Below, piece by piece: positions 24,589 to 34,529 of a stretch of 64,000 nt of DNA. The DNA lies in NCBI GenBank assembly GCA_050175155.1, contig JBFXJF010000009.1:1-64000 (forward strand), written 5' to 3'. The position numbers were made by a program, and so were the translations under genes. The stretch's first letter is position 1, and the number at the start of each line of letters is the position of its first letter. The notes beneath the pieces are model-generated. The model was not told where the DNA came from. It made no database searches and saw only the letters and a list, made by a program, of their open reading frames with translations. Source of the stretch: JBFXJF01 sp050175155 (GTDB lineage Bacteria > Bacillota > Bacilli > Tepidibacillales > Tepidibacillaceae).

Positions 24589-25470
24589 TTACCTCCATTT
24601 ATTTAGTTCCGTATCTATTAATTCTTTTAGAAAAGTTAAATAATGTTCATAACGTTCTAATTCTATTATTTTATCTTTAACAGCTTCTTTTACTGCACAA
24701 TTAGGTTCGTTTTGGTGTAAGCAACCCCTGAAACGACATTGATCCGCGTAACTATCTATCTCTAAAAATAGACTGCTTAATTCCTTAGGTGTAATTCCTT
24801 GAAAATCCAATTGACTAAAACCAGGTGTATCAGCTAATTTCCCGCCAAATGGTAAGTCAATTAATTGAACCTCTCTAGTTGTATGCTTTCCTCTTCCTAA
24901 TCTTTGGCTAATTACACCCGTTTCCAAATTCAAATCAGCTACCAAAGTATTTAGTAAAGTTGATTTACCAACGCCCGATTGTCCAGAAAGAACCGATATT
25001 TTTCCTTTTAAGGTCTTCTTTAATTCATTAATTCCATGTCCTTGTTTACTAGTCTTAATAACCTTATAGCCAATATTACGATAAACTTTTATTTTTTTGT
25101 TAATTTCTTTCAAATCATCTAATATGTCAATTTTCGTTATACAAATAACTGGTTCTATTCGCGAATGTTCAGCATGAACAATGAACTTGTCCAATAAAAC
25201 GGTACTAAAATCCGGTTCCATAGCCGATGTAACTACTATAACTTGATCGATATTGCAAATGGAAGGTCTAATCAACTCATTGTTCCTTGGTTTTAACTCT
25301 GTAATGTGTCCTTTAGCATTTCCAATAATATCAAAATATACATTATCACCAACTAATGGTGATTGCTTCCTCTGCTTTAATATTCCTCTTGCTTTGCATT
25401 CAAATAGTTTGTCATCAAATAAGACATAGTAAAATCCACTTAATGCGCGAATTATTTGCCCTTCAGGCAT
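24589..25470 (-). CDS. rsgA: Ribosome small subunit-dependent GTPase A
   Basis: The 293-residue protein has an N-terminal OB fold, a circularly permuted GTPase domain (ITKID as G4 comes before the P-loop GQSGVGKSTLLN, then DTPGFSQ) and a C-terminal zinc knuckle CRFRGCLHQNEPNC. It acts in late maturation of the 30S subunit. Its place beside prkC and rpe is conserved in Firmicutes. Confidence 0.96.
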   Translation of the reverse strand: MPEGQIIRALSGFYYVLFDDKLFECKARGILKQRKQSPLVGDNVYFDIIGNAKGHITELKPRNNELIRPSICNIDQVIVVTSAMEPDFSTVLLDKFIVHAEHSRIEPVICITKIDILDDLKEINKKIKVYRNIGYKVIKTSKQGHGINELKKTLKGKISVLSGQSGVGKSTLLNTLVADLNLETGVISQRLGRGKHTTREVQLIDLPFGGKLADTPGFSQLDFQGITPKELSSLFLEIDSYADQCRFRGCLHQNEPNCAVKEAVKDKIIELERYEHYLTFLKELIDTELNKWR

Positions 25471-25484
25471 ACATTCCCTCCATA

Positions 25485-27392
25485 TTAATAATAGAAGACT
25501 GGTTTTTGTTGATATAATGCATCATCTAAATATATGCTAATTGTTCCTTTATCACCAGGCATTAATATTAATTCAATTTGATCATAATACTTACTACCAG
25601 TTATCATCTCTTTTTTCCAAACAATATCTCTTCCACGTGAGTCACGAATAGTTATTGTCACTTCGGATGTCTTTGACTCATCTTGCACAACTAAGACTTC
25701 CCCAGGAATTACATTAACACCCTTTGGATAACCAAGACTTACAAATAAATCTACCTGATCTCCTTTAGTTACCTCTTTACCAGCATCATAAGGAAACTGT
25801 CTATATATTTTCCCATATGCTTGCTCTATTGAAAAATCCCAATCAACATTTCCTTTTTCTAAATCATACTTTAATAGTGTTGCTTCCGCCTCTGTCAAGG
25901 TAAGCCCCAACAGATTTGGCATTTCAAATTTTTCTTTACCTTTACTTACAAATAAAATTACTCTAGTTTCTTCTGGTATAACTTCTGTATTAGATAAAGG
26001 CTCTTGTTTATAAACTAAACCACTAGGTGTATCTTCATCATAGTTTTCATTAATTATAATATTATCACTAATAAATCCCTGTTGTTCTAATATAAATTTA
26101 GCAGTATTTTTTTGTTTCCCTATCAAATCAATCATACTAAATTGTTCTTTTCCTATACTAACATATAAAGTAACCTCTTGAGTCTTCTTAACAATATTGC
26201 CTTGATTAGGGTCTTGTTTAATAACAATACCAGATTTAACTATTTCATCATTTTGTTCAATAATATTGTATTGTAAATTTAATTCGTTTAATAATGCAAT
26301 AGCCTCATCCTCTTGCTTACCTTCTAAGATTGGAACCTCAATCTCAGGTGTTTCAAACTTTGCTTCCATAAACTGAAACCCAAAAATACCTACTATTAGA
26401 AATATCAATACGCTTGCTAAAAGAGGAATTTTTCTGAAAAATTTACTTTTATTTGATTTTCTTAATTGTTTAGAATATAGATTCTCATAATCTTTTATAT
26501 TTGGAATTATAATCGTATGATCTTCATTATCTGTTTCATCTGACTCTAGCATAATCATTGGTTCATTTATTCGATCAGGATCAAGTGCTGTTTCAATATC
26601 TTGCAACATTTTTTTAGCTGATGAATATCTTTTATTAGGATCTTTTATTAGTGCTTTTAACACAATATTTTCTACACTCTGTGGAATATCAGGATTTATC
26701 TCTTTCGGATAAACAAAATTTTCTTGTAAATGTTTTAACACAATTGATATTGGTGTATCCCCAGAAAAAGGTAGTTTCCCAGTAACCATTTCATATATTA
26801 CTACCCCCAGAGAATATAAATCTGTCTTTTCGTCCGTCCAACCGCCCCTTGCTTGTTCTGGTGATAAATAATGAACCGAACCTAGTAATGATCCTGTGTG
26901 TGTAATAGTAGCTTGAGAAACAGATCTAGCAATACCAAAATCTGCAACTTTGACCTCATTGTTATTCCCTATTAATATATTATGTGGCTTTATATCCCTA
27001 TGAATTATTTTGTTTTGATGAGCATGGTTTAATGCTAAAAGGATTCGTTTCGTTATTTCTATTGTTTCCTCAATGCTTAAATTTCCTTTTCTTTTTAAAA
27101 GCTCTTTTAATGTTAACCCTTCCACGTATTCCATAACAATATAATACATATCATCTTCTTCAATAATGTCGTAAATCGCTACAATATTTTCATGTGATAG
27201 ACTTGAAGCTGCTTGTGCTTCGCGACGAAACCTTTTTACAAATTCGTTATCGTTAATATACTGATGGTGCAATATTTTTATCGCCACTTTTTGATTTTGT
27301 TCAATATCGAAAGCTAAATAAACGTCAGCCATTCCACCTGATCCAATTTTGCTTACTATTTTATATCTATTATTTAATGTTTTTCTATTCAA
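25485..27392 (-). CDS. prkC: Membrane Ser/Thr protein kinase with PASTA repeats
   Basis: The N-terminal kinase domain (residues about 8-270) has the glycine loop IGSGGMADVYLA, VAIKI lysine, HRDIKPHN, DFG and SPEQARG. A membrane helix near residue 330 follows, then three PASTA domains (about 355-555) that bind muropeptides, and a C-terminal beta-rich domain of about 80 residues. It senses the cell wall and phosphorylates cytosolic targets. The TTG at 27392 is preferred, since GAGAGGTGA lies at good spacing; a GTG three codons upstream overlaps that SD. It is paired with the phosphatase gene upstream. Confidence 0.94.
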   Translation of the reverse strand: MNRKTLNNRYKIVSKIGSGGMADVYLAFDIEQNQKVAIKILHHQYINDNEFVKRFRREAQAASSLSHENIVAIYDIIEEDDMYYIVMEYVEGLTLKELLKRKGNLSIEETIEITKRILLALNHAHQNKIIHRDIKPHNILIGNNNEVKVADFGIARSVSQATITHTGSLLGSVHYLSPEQARGGWTDEKTDLYSLGVVIYEMVTGKLPFSGDTPISIVLKHLQENFVYPKEINPDIPQSVENIVLKALIKDPNKRYSSAKKMLQDIETALDPDRINEPMIMLESDETDNEDHTIIIPNIKDYENLYSKQLRKSNKSKFFRKIPLLASVLIFLIVGIFGFQFMEAKFETPEIEVPILEGKQEDEAIALLNELNLQYNIIEQNDEIVKSGIVIKQDPNQGNIVKKTQEVTLYVSIGKEQFSMIDLIGKQKNTAKFILEQQGFISDNIIINENYDEDTPSGLVYKQEPLSNTEVIPEETRVILFVSKGKEKFEMPNLLGLTLTEAEATLLKYDLEKGNVDWDFSIEQAYGKIYRQFPYDAGKEVTKGDQVDLFVSLGYPKGVNVIPGEVLVVQDESKTSEVTITIRDSRGRDIVWKKEMITGSKYYDQIELILMPGDKGTISIYLDDALYQQKPVFYY

Positions 27393-27419
27393 AGAGTTCA
27401 CCTCTCACAAACAATATAA

Positions 27420-28160
27420 TTAAATATTTTTAGCAATTATTAAAGAAATATTATCTTCCCCACCAGCTTCAATTGCTTCTAATAATAAATAGTCGGCCAT
27501 CTTTTCCAATGGTATAGAATTATCATTTAATATTTTAGAAATTTTGCTTTCTGATACATAATTAGTTAGTCCATCAGAAGTTAGAATTAATTTTTGGTCC
27601 TTTTGCCAGTTAACTTTCAGTATATCAGACTTGACCAATAGGTCAGTACCCAATGCTCTTGTTAGTATATTTCTTTGAGGATGAACTAAAGCCTCTTCTT
27701 CAGTAATTTGACCGTTTACTATTAGTTCATTTACTAATGAATGATCTTTTGTCAATTGTATATAATTATTTCCATTACTTAAATAAGCCCTACTATCGCC
27801 GACATGCGCCAATATTAACCAATCAGTAGATATTAAAGCAACAATAATCGTTGTTCCCATTCCACTATATTCTTTATTAGTTAATGAGAGATTATATACA
27901 GAGTTATTTGCCTCATAAATAGCTTCTTCTAGTAGGGTTTCATATTCATCAGTGGATTGATTTAATATCATCTTAGGTTCTAATACTTGACAAACTCTAT
28001 CAACCGCAGTCTTACTTGCAATTTCTCCAGCAAGATGGCCACCCATTCCATCTGCTACAATGGCAATAGTTATCCCATTTGGATATGTATAATTTAGAAA
28101 AACATAATCCTCATTAACATCTCTTGTTTTTCCTACATCAGTCCGAGCAACAAATTGCAA
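27420..28160 (-). CDS. prpC: PP2C-type protein phosphatase
   Basis: This protein of about 246 residues has the PPM metal-binding motifs: DVGKTRDVNED, VADGMGGHLAGEIA, HVGDSRAYL, TSDGLTNYV and GGEDNISLI. It reverses phosphorylation by PrkC, encoded next. The TTG start at 28160 has GAGGTGAAGGGC before it; a GTG three codons upstream is the alternative but sits inside that SD. Confidence 0.94.
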   Translation of the reverse strand: MQFVARTDVGKTRDVNEDYVFLNYTYPNGITIAIVADGMGGHLAGEIASKTAVDRVCQVLEPKMILNQSTDEYETLLEEAIYEANNSVYNLSLTNKEYSGMGTTIIVALISTDWLILAHVGDSRAYLSNGNNYIQLTKDHSLVNELIVNGQITEEEALVHPQRNILTRALGTDLLVKSDILKVNWQKDQKLILTSDGLTNYVSESKISKILNDNSIPLEKMADYLLLEAIEAGGEDNISLIIAKNI

Positions 28161-28185
28161 GCCCTTCACCTCATAACAATTTAAA

Positions 28186-29220
28186 TTAATTAATATTTTT
28201 AGCCCTTAGTTGACCACATGCAGCCTCAATAACATTACCATGCTCTCTTCTTACCGTGGTATTTATTTTATACCTTTCAAGAGTTCTTTTAAATAGTGAA
28301 ATTTTATTATTTGAAGAACGAACGTATTCACTACCAGGAGAATTATTTAATGGTATCAGATTAATATGACATTTAATATCCTTTAATAATTCTGCTAATT
28401 CAATTGCGTGTTTTTCTTGATCATTCACATCCTTAATTAAAGCATATTCAAAAGTTACCCTTCTTTTTGTAATATTAATATAATAATTACAAGCTTCAAT
28501 TAGTTCATTCAATGGATATTTATTATTGATTGGCATAATTTTCGACCTAATTTCATTATTTGGAGCATGTAAAGATATTGCTAACACTACCTGACAATTC
28601 AAATCAGCAAACTCATAAATTTTTGGTATTATACCACTTGTTGAAACAGTAATATGACGTTGACCAATATTTATACCATTTTCATCATTAATGATATTAA
28701 TAAAATTAATGGTCTCATCGTAATTATCAAATGGCTCTCCAGTACCCATTATTACAACACTTTTAATTTTATCTTCCTGTTTATCTAATATTCTTTGTGC
28801 TTCAATAACTTGCGATACAATTTCTCCAGAAGTTAAGTTTCTCTTAAGTCCACCTATTGAGGAAGCACAAAATGTGCAACCAATCTTACATCCAACTTGA
28901 GTAGAAACACATATGCTAGTACCATAATCATGTTTCATAATTACAGTTTCAATTGCATGACCGTCAGTTAACCTAAATAGATATTTAATTGTACTTTCAG
29001 AAGTGTACTTGTCTTCAATGATTAAAGTCTGGAACACAAAATTCTCTTCTAGCTTTTTTCTTAAATCTTTTGTTAAATTACTCATCTCATCAAATGTATT
29101 AATTCTCTTTATATATAGCCAATCAAAGATTTGTTTTGCCCTATATAATGGTTCATTATTTTCATTCAACCAGTTACTCCATTGTTTTAAGGTAAAATCG
29201 TAAACACTTTTATTTTTCAT
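28186..29220 (-). CDS. rlmN: 23S rRNA/tRNA adenine C2 methyltransferase, radical SAM
   Basis: The 344-residue enzyme shows the radical SAM cluster motif CKIGCTFCAS, GEPFDNYDETI, VSTSGIIPKI and SLHAPNNE, and the C-terminal catalytic cysteine in ACGQLRA. It methylates A2503 of 23S rRNA and A37 of some tRNAs. I chose the ATG at 29220 (MKNKSVYDF), which fits the family N-terminus. The SD is weak (GGTGTGA). Confidence 0.93.
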   Translation of the reverse strand: MKNKSVYDFTLKQWSNWLNENNEPLYRAKQIFDWLYIKRINTFDEMSNLTKDLRKKLEENFVFQTLIIEDKYTSESTIKYLFRLTDGHAIETVIMKHDYGTSICVSTQVGCKIGCTFCASSIGGLKRNLTSGEIVSQVIEAQRILDKQEDKIKSVVIMGTGEPFDNYDETINFINIINDENGINIGQRHITVSTSGIIPKIYEFADLNCQVVLAISLHAPNNEIRSKIMPINNKYPLNELIEACNYYINITKRRVTFEYALIKDVNDQEKHAIELAELLKDIKCHINLIPLNNSPGSEYVRSSNNKISLFKRTLERYKINTTVRREHGNVIEAACGQLRAKNIN

Positions 29221-29263
29221 ATTCACACCATTCTCAAATATCATTTTTATATTTTATATATTT

Positions 29264-30637
29264 TTATAATTTTACCATTCTACTAATAAAAAATCCATCA
29301 GTATGAAAATAATGAGGTAAAATTTGTAACATTCCTTCACTTGTGTCAATTTTCTGATTAATAGACTCTGACAATAAGGTTGATAAAAGCTTGTCTAACT
29401 TAAATTCCGGATATTTTTTGATAAACCTATAAATCATATCTTGGTTTTCTTCTTTTGTCATTGTACAGGTACTATATACTAATATACCACCTGGTTTTAG
29501 TAATGAAGAGACGTTCTCTAGAATGTTTTGTTGTACTTTTATTAACTTGGTAATATCGTCTATCGACTTAGTCCATTTTAATTCTGGTTTCCTCCTTATT
29601 ACTCCTAACCCAGAACACGGTACATCAAGTAATATACAATCAAATATTGCTCCATATTCTTTATGTAAATCCCTTGCATCAATACATACTGTCTCAATAA
29701 TATCAATTCCAAGACGTTTTTTCTGTTCCTCTATAAGTTTAATTTTGTGCCTATGAATATCCGAAGCAATAATTCTTCCCTTGTTCTGCATTTTTTCAGC
29801 TATATGTGTAGTTTTTCCACCTGGTGCAGCTGTTGCATCAAGTACTGTCATATAAGGTTTTGGATCTAAGGCATCAACTGCCAACATCGAGCTCTCATCT
29901 TGGATCGAATAGAATCCTTCTTCATACAAACTTAATGTTGCTAGATTACCAGAGCCTTTAATTCTTATCCCTTCCTTTGATAGAGATGAGGGGGTAATTA
30001 CTGTGTCATCGCCAAGCTCATTTTTTAATAAACCAATCATCTTTTCTCTAGTTATTTTTAAAGTGTTAACTCTTATTGAATTAAATGGTGCTTTGTTGTT
30101 TTCCCTGCATATTTCTTCAGTTTCGCATAAACCATATTCATTGATAAACTTCTTAACAATCCACTCTGGGTGTGAGTGTTCAATTGTGATTTTTTCGTAA
30201 TCCTTCAATATTTCAGGAATTTTAATCTTTGTTTCAGTTCTTATAATATTTCTTAGTACCCCATTCACCATACTAGCGATACCTTTATGCCCATTTTTTT
30301 TTGCAATTTCTACAGCCTCATTAACTATGGCATGAGATGGTATTCGATCTAAATAAATTATTTGATAAACACTTAAACGAAGTAAGTTCTTAACCCATAA
30401 CTCTAATTCTTTAATATCATTCTTGAGATATTTTTGTATCACCCAATCAATTGTATTCAACCGCTGAATTGTTCCATAAATTATTTCTGTCGCTAAGTTA
30501 ATATCTAACCTTGATAGATTAGCATTCTGTAACGATTGATTTAGTTGAATGTTACTGTAAGCCTTCTCCTTATCCACTTTTGTTAAAACTTCTAGTGCAA
30601 GTTCTCTTGAAGTTTCTATATTTTTAAGTTTATTCAC
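29264..30637 (-). CDS. rsmB: 16S rRNA m5C967 methyltransferase
   Basis: The 457-residue protein has the NusB-like N-terminal domain (about 1-135) and a methylase domain with DATAAPGGKTTHIAE, DVPCSGLGV (catalytic TC/PC loop) and YSTCTMTKEEN (nucleophile cysteine). The GTG start overlaps the end of fmt by eight bases, with GGAGATAAAATGG as SD. Confidence 0.94.
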   Translation of the reverse strand: MNKLKNIETSRELALEVLTKVDKEKAYSNIQLNQSLQNANLSRLDINLATEIIYGTIQRLNTIDWVIQKYLKNDIKELELWVKNLLRLSVYQIIYLDRIPSHAIVNEAVEIAKKNGHKGIASMVNGVLRNIIRTETKIKIPEILKDYEKITIEHSHPEWIVKKFINEYGLCETEEICRENNKAPFNSIRVNTLKITREKMIGLLKNELGDDTVITPSSLSKEGIRIKGSGNLATLSLYEEGFYSIQDESSMLAVDALDPKPYMTVLDATAAPGGKTTHIAEKMQNKGRIIASDIHRHKIKLIEEQKKRLGIDIIETVCIDARDLHKEYGAIFDCILLDVPCSGLGVIRRKPELKWTKSIDDITKLIKVQQNILENVSSLLKPGGILVYSTCTMTKEENQDMIYRFIKKYPEFKLDKLLSTLLSESINQKIDTSEGMLQILPHYFHTDGFFISRMVKL

Positions 30638-31562
30638 CCATTTTATCTCCTAATGTTATTTTTATACCTTTTAGAAAGGAACCGATATCCATCTTTCTTT
30701 TACCGGCAGGTTGAACTTCTTTTAAATTAAGTGCACCGTCCTTAGTAGCAATATAAAGATTCTCTTTATCCACTTTAATAATCGTTCCCGGTAAACGTTT
30801 ATGATTGTATTCTATTGGCTCTGCCCACCAAATTTTGAATATATCATTATTAAAAAATGTATAAGCTACGGGCCAAGGGTTTAATCCTCTTATCTGGTTA
30901 TATATCTCCTCACTTGTTCTATTCCAGCAAATTAATTCATCTTCTCTTTTTAAAGTTGGAGCAAAAGTAGCTTTAGTACTATCTTGAGATATTGAAACTG
31001 AGTCACCATTCTCAATTAATCTTAATGTCTCAATAAGTAATTTTGATGCTGTCTGGCTTAGTTTGTCTAATAAGGTCCCAACTGAATCATTTGTATCTAT
31101 TGAAACAATAGATTGAGTAATTATATCTCCAGCATCTAGTTCTTTTACCATATACATAATTGTTATTCCCGTCTCTTTTTCTCCATCAATAATTGATTTA
31201 TGAATCGGAGCTGCACCTCTATATTTAGGTAGTAAGGAAGCATGAACATTAATAGCCTTATATTTAGGAGTTTCTAATAACTCATTAGGAAGGATTTGCC
31301 CATAAGCTGCAGTAATAATTATTTCCGGTTTCCAGGCTAATATATAATCAATAGCTTCTTTATTTCTAATTTTAATTGGTTGGTAAACTTCAATATTCAA
31401 TTCTTCCGCAAGTATTTTTATTGGTGGCTTTGTCAAAACCTGTTTTCTTCCAGTAGGTTTGTCTGGTTGTGTTACAACACCAACTACATCAAAGCTATAA
31501 TCTATTAAGCTCTGCAGACAAGATACCGCAAATTCTGGGGTACCCATAAATACTACTTTCAC
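30630..31562 (-). CDS. fmt: Methionyl-tRNA formyltransferase
   Basis: The 310-residue enzyme begins VVFMGTPEFAV and carries the formyl-folate signature HASLLPKYRGAAPIHKSII with GITIMYMVKELDAGD. The C-terminal domain binds initiator tRNA. It sits between def and rsmB, the usual order. Confidence 0.96.
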   Translation of the reverse strand: MKVVFMGTPEFAVSCLQSLIDYSFDVVGVVTQPDKPTGRKQVLTKPPIKILAEELNIEVYQPIKIRNKEAIDYILAWKPEIIITAAYGQILPNELLETPKYKAINVHASLLPKYRGAAPIHKSIIDGEKETGITIMYMVKELDAGDIITQSIVSIDTNDSVGTLLDKLSQTASKLLIETLRLIENGDSVSISQDSTKATFAPTLKREDELICWNRTSEEIYNQIRGLNPWPVAYTFFNNDIFKIWWAEPIEYNHKRLPGTIIKVDKENLYIATKDGALNLKEVQPAGKRKMDIGSFLKGIKITLGDKMGE

Positions 31563-31623
31563 TATAAATCACTCCTAACATTGTAAAAATACTTGCTGCA
31601 ATCTAATATATACAATCAGTATT

Positions 31624-32091
31624 TCATAGTATTAAGTCGTCTTGTTTAAAACAATCTTCTGCTATATCAATAAATAATATACCATCTAGATGATCAATCT
31701 CATGTTGAATTGCTCTGGCTAAAAGACCAGTGCCTTCAATGAAAAATTCTTCCCCTTGTCGATTTAATGCTTTTGCCTTAACTCTTTCTGCTCTATTTAC
31801 ATTTCCTATTATTCCTGGCACACTTAAGCAACCTTCCGCGCCAATTTGTTCGCCATCTTTTTCAATTATTTCTGGGTTTATCATCTCAATTAATCCTTCA
31901 CCTATATCTATCACAACTATACGCTTTAATATTGAGATTTGCACTGCGGCTAATCCCACCCCATCCGAATCATACATAGTTTCGGCCATATTATCTAATA
32001 ATTTAATAGTTCTTTGGGTTATCTCGTTGACCGGTTTTGATTTTTCCCTTAACATGACATCACCATTTTTAATAACAACTTTTATAGACAT
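31624..32091 (-). CDS. def: Peptide deformylase
   Basis: The 155-residue metalloenzyme has all three family motifs: GVGLAAVQIS, EGCLSVPG and QHEIDHLDG (two metal histidines and the catalytic glutamate). It removes the formyl group from new proteins. Its ATG follows GAGGAGGGTTTTATT. Confidence 0.96.
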   Translation of the reverse strand: MSIKVVIKNGDVMLREKSKPVNEITQRTIKLLDNMAETMYDSDGVGLAAVQISILKRIVVIDIGEGLIEMINPEIIEKDGEQIGAEGCLSVPGIIGNVNRAERVKAKALNRQGEEFFIEGTGLLARAIQHEIDHLDGILFIDIAEDCFKQDDLIL

Positions 32092-32105
32092 AATAAAACC
32101 CTCCT

Positions 32106-34529
32106 CTACATTAATATATATGGATCTAAGTCGATACTTATTTGTAATCGACGATCTTTAAGTATATCAGTAACATTAATCATCGTTTTATTAATAATTG
32201 GTATTACGTCCGACCCATCTTTAAATTTTATCATGCATTGAAATCTATTTCTATTTTTTATACGAGAAATTGGAGATATAACAGGATCTGATATCTCTAC
32301 TCCTTTTGGTAAAACTTTTTTTAATTCCCGCACGAAAATTTGACTAGCCTTTACAGCTTGGCTCACTATCTCATGAGTAAAGTGAACCAATATTAAATTC
32401 AAATATGGTGGATAGCCCATTATATTTCTTTGTTTTAATTCATTTTCAAAAAAACCTTGATAATCATGATTACTTGCATATTGTATACTATAATGCTCAG
32501 GTGTATAAGTTTGAATTACAACATTACCTAATAAATGATGCCTTCCAGCTCTGCCACTAACTTGCGTTAATAATTGAAAAGTTCTCTCTGCAGCCCTGAA
32601 GTCTGGTAATCTAAGTGTTGTATCAGCTGCCATTACCCCAACTAATGTAACAGACTCAAAATCTAATCCTTTTGCAATCATTTGTGTCCCCAACAAAATA
32701 TCTGCCTCGCGTCTTTTAAAAGATGATAGTAACTTATCATGTGCTCCCTTTTTATTAGTACTATCTACGTCCATTCTGATAATTCTAATTCCCGGAAATT
32801 TCAATGTTAGTTCTTCCTCAACCTTTTGTGTCCCAGTACCAAAATATCGAATATGCATACTATTGCATTCTGGACAAACCTTAGGCTCTTTAACAGCATA
32901 TCCACAATAATGACATCTTAACATACCATTAGTATTGTGATATGTTAGGGATATTTCACAGTTAGGACACTTCATTACAAAACCACAAGATCGACACATT
33001 ACAAAAGTAGAATGTCCCCTACGGTTAAGAAAAAGAATAATTTGTTCTCCTTTATCTAAACAATCTGATATTTTATCTTGTAACTGTTGACTAAACATAG
33101 AACGGTTACCTTGTTTTAGCTCTTCCCTCATATCAACTAATTCAATACTCGGCATAGGTCTTCCCATTATTCGATTAGGTAACTCTAATAATGTATATTT
33201 ATTAGTTATCGCATTATAATATGATTCAATTGAAGGAGTAGCACTCCCAAGTAATACTAATGCTCCATTGTAATTTGCTCGCCATTTGGCAATTTCGCGG
33301 GTATGATATTTTGGATGTTCCTCCTGCTTGTATGAAGTTTCATGTTCTTCATCTAATATAATTAACCCAATGTTTTTAAAAGGTGCAAAAATCGCTGACC
33401 TTGCACCTATTACAATTTTCGCATCACCACGCTGTAAACGGAGCCATTCATCTAGTTTTTCACCTCTAGATAAACGAGAATGTAAAATAGCAACATTATC
33501 ACCGAACCTTCCTTTAAATCTCTCTATCATTTGGGACGTTAAAGAGATTTCCGGCACTAATACAATAGAATCCTTACCAGTGTTTAGTACATGTTCTATA
33601 AGGTTAAGATATATTTCTGTCTTTCCGCTTCCTGTTACCCCATATAAAAGTGCAGGTCTTAAATCCTGTTTTTTTAGCGAACCTATTACTTTATTTATAA
33701 TAAATTCTTGCTCATTAGTTAATATAACTTTCTTGTCCTCAAACAATCTATCCTTAAACGGATCGTGATTAACCTTTTTATCAACAAAAATAAAAATACC
33801 TTTTTTAGCTAAAGTTTTTATAGTAGATATATTTATATGAAGAGACTTCATTAATTGAGTTAAATCTATATCTTCAATATTATTTTCAATGATATACTCT
33901 AAAATCTCTTTCTGTTTTTTTGCTTTACTAGCTAATTTCTCGGCTTCAACCTTAAGCTGTTGTTTTGAGATATTTAACTTAACAACCTTTAATATTTTCC
34001 GTTTGTTTTCATCTCTATATTCCTTTTTAATTTCAAGTATTTTTTCGATAAGCATCCTATTAATTATCTCTTTTTTATCAGGAAATTTCTTAACTAGTAT
34101 AGTTTGTTGAACCGGTTGACGTTCCTTTATCCATTGATAAACTAATATTTCATCTTCAGATAGATACTTAGAGTTTATATTCCCATTGGCCAATATTAGT
34201 TCTTCGACCTTCGACTTAAGTGCAGGTGGAATAAGTATTTGAAGAGTTCGAAAAAGATGAGTTGAATAATGCCGACTCATCCATCTTGCAAGTTCAATTA
34301 ATTCATTTGTAATAGGAGGCATAATGTCTAGATTTTCAACTATCTCTTTAACATTTTTCTGTTCAGAAATAGGTATTAAGCCGATGACAAACCCCTGAGT
34401 TAATCTATTTCCTAAAGGTACAATTACCCTACATCCGATTTCTAGTGAATTTAATAAATAACTCGGAATTTTATAATCAAAACCTTGATGTTTGATATCA
34501 GGAATATCTAAAGCCACAATAGCATACAC
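32106..34529 (-). CDS. priA: Primosomal replication helicase PriA
   Basis: The product of about 807 residues has an N-terminal DNA-binding region, a helicase core (LLYGVTGSGKTEIY, ILDEEHE, GSATPS, LGTQMIAKGLD) and a zinc domain with paired CxxC motifs inserted in the middle (CRSCG, CPNC, CHYCG, CPEC). It restarts stalled replication forks. The GTG at 34529 fits the family start and shares a base with the coaBC stop codon (TAGTG); the longer frame from a TTG would add eight residues unlike the family. Confidence 0.94.
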   Translation of the reverse strand: MYAIVALDIPDIKHQGFDYKIPSYLLNSLEIGCRVIVPLGNRLTQGFVIGLIPISEQKNVKEIVENLDIMPPITNELIELARWMSRHYSTHLFRTLQILIPPALKSKVEELILANGNINSKYLSEDEILVYQWIKERQPVQQTILVKKFPDKKEIINRMLIEKILEIKKEYRDENKRKILKVVKLNISKQQLKVEAEKLASKAKKQKEILEYIIENNIEDIDLTQLMKSLHINISTIKTLAKKGIFIFVDKKVNHDPFKDRLFEDKKVILTNEQEFIINKVIGSLKKQDLRPALLYGVTGSGKTEIYLNLIEHVLNTGKDSIVLVPEISLTSQMIERFKGRFGDNVAILHSRLSRGEKLDEWLRLQRGDAKIVIGARSAIFAPFKNIGLIILDEEHETSYKQEEHPKYHTREIAKWRANYNGALVLLGSATPSIESYYNAITNKYTLLELPNRIMGRPMPSIELVDMREELKQGNRSMFSQQLQDKISDCLDKGEQIILFLNRRGHSTFVMCRSCGFVMKCPNCEISLTYHNTNGMLRCHYCGYAVKEPKVCPECNSMHIRYFGTGTQKVEEELTLKFPGIRIIRMDVDSTNKKGAHDKLLSSFKRREADILLGTQMIAKGLDFESVTLVGVMAADTTLRLPDFRAAERTFQLLTQVSGRAGRHHLLGNVVIQTYTPEHYSIQYASNHDYQGFFENELKQRNIMGYPPYLNLILVHFTHEIVSQAVKASQIFVRELKKVLPKGVEISDPVISPISRIKNRNRFQCMIKFKDGSDVIPIINKTMINVTDILKDRRLQISIDLDPYILM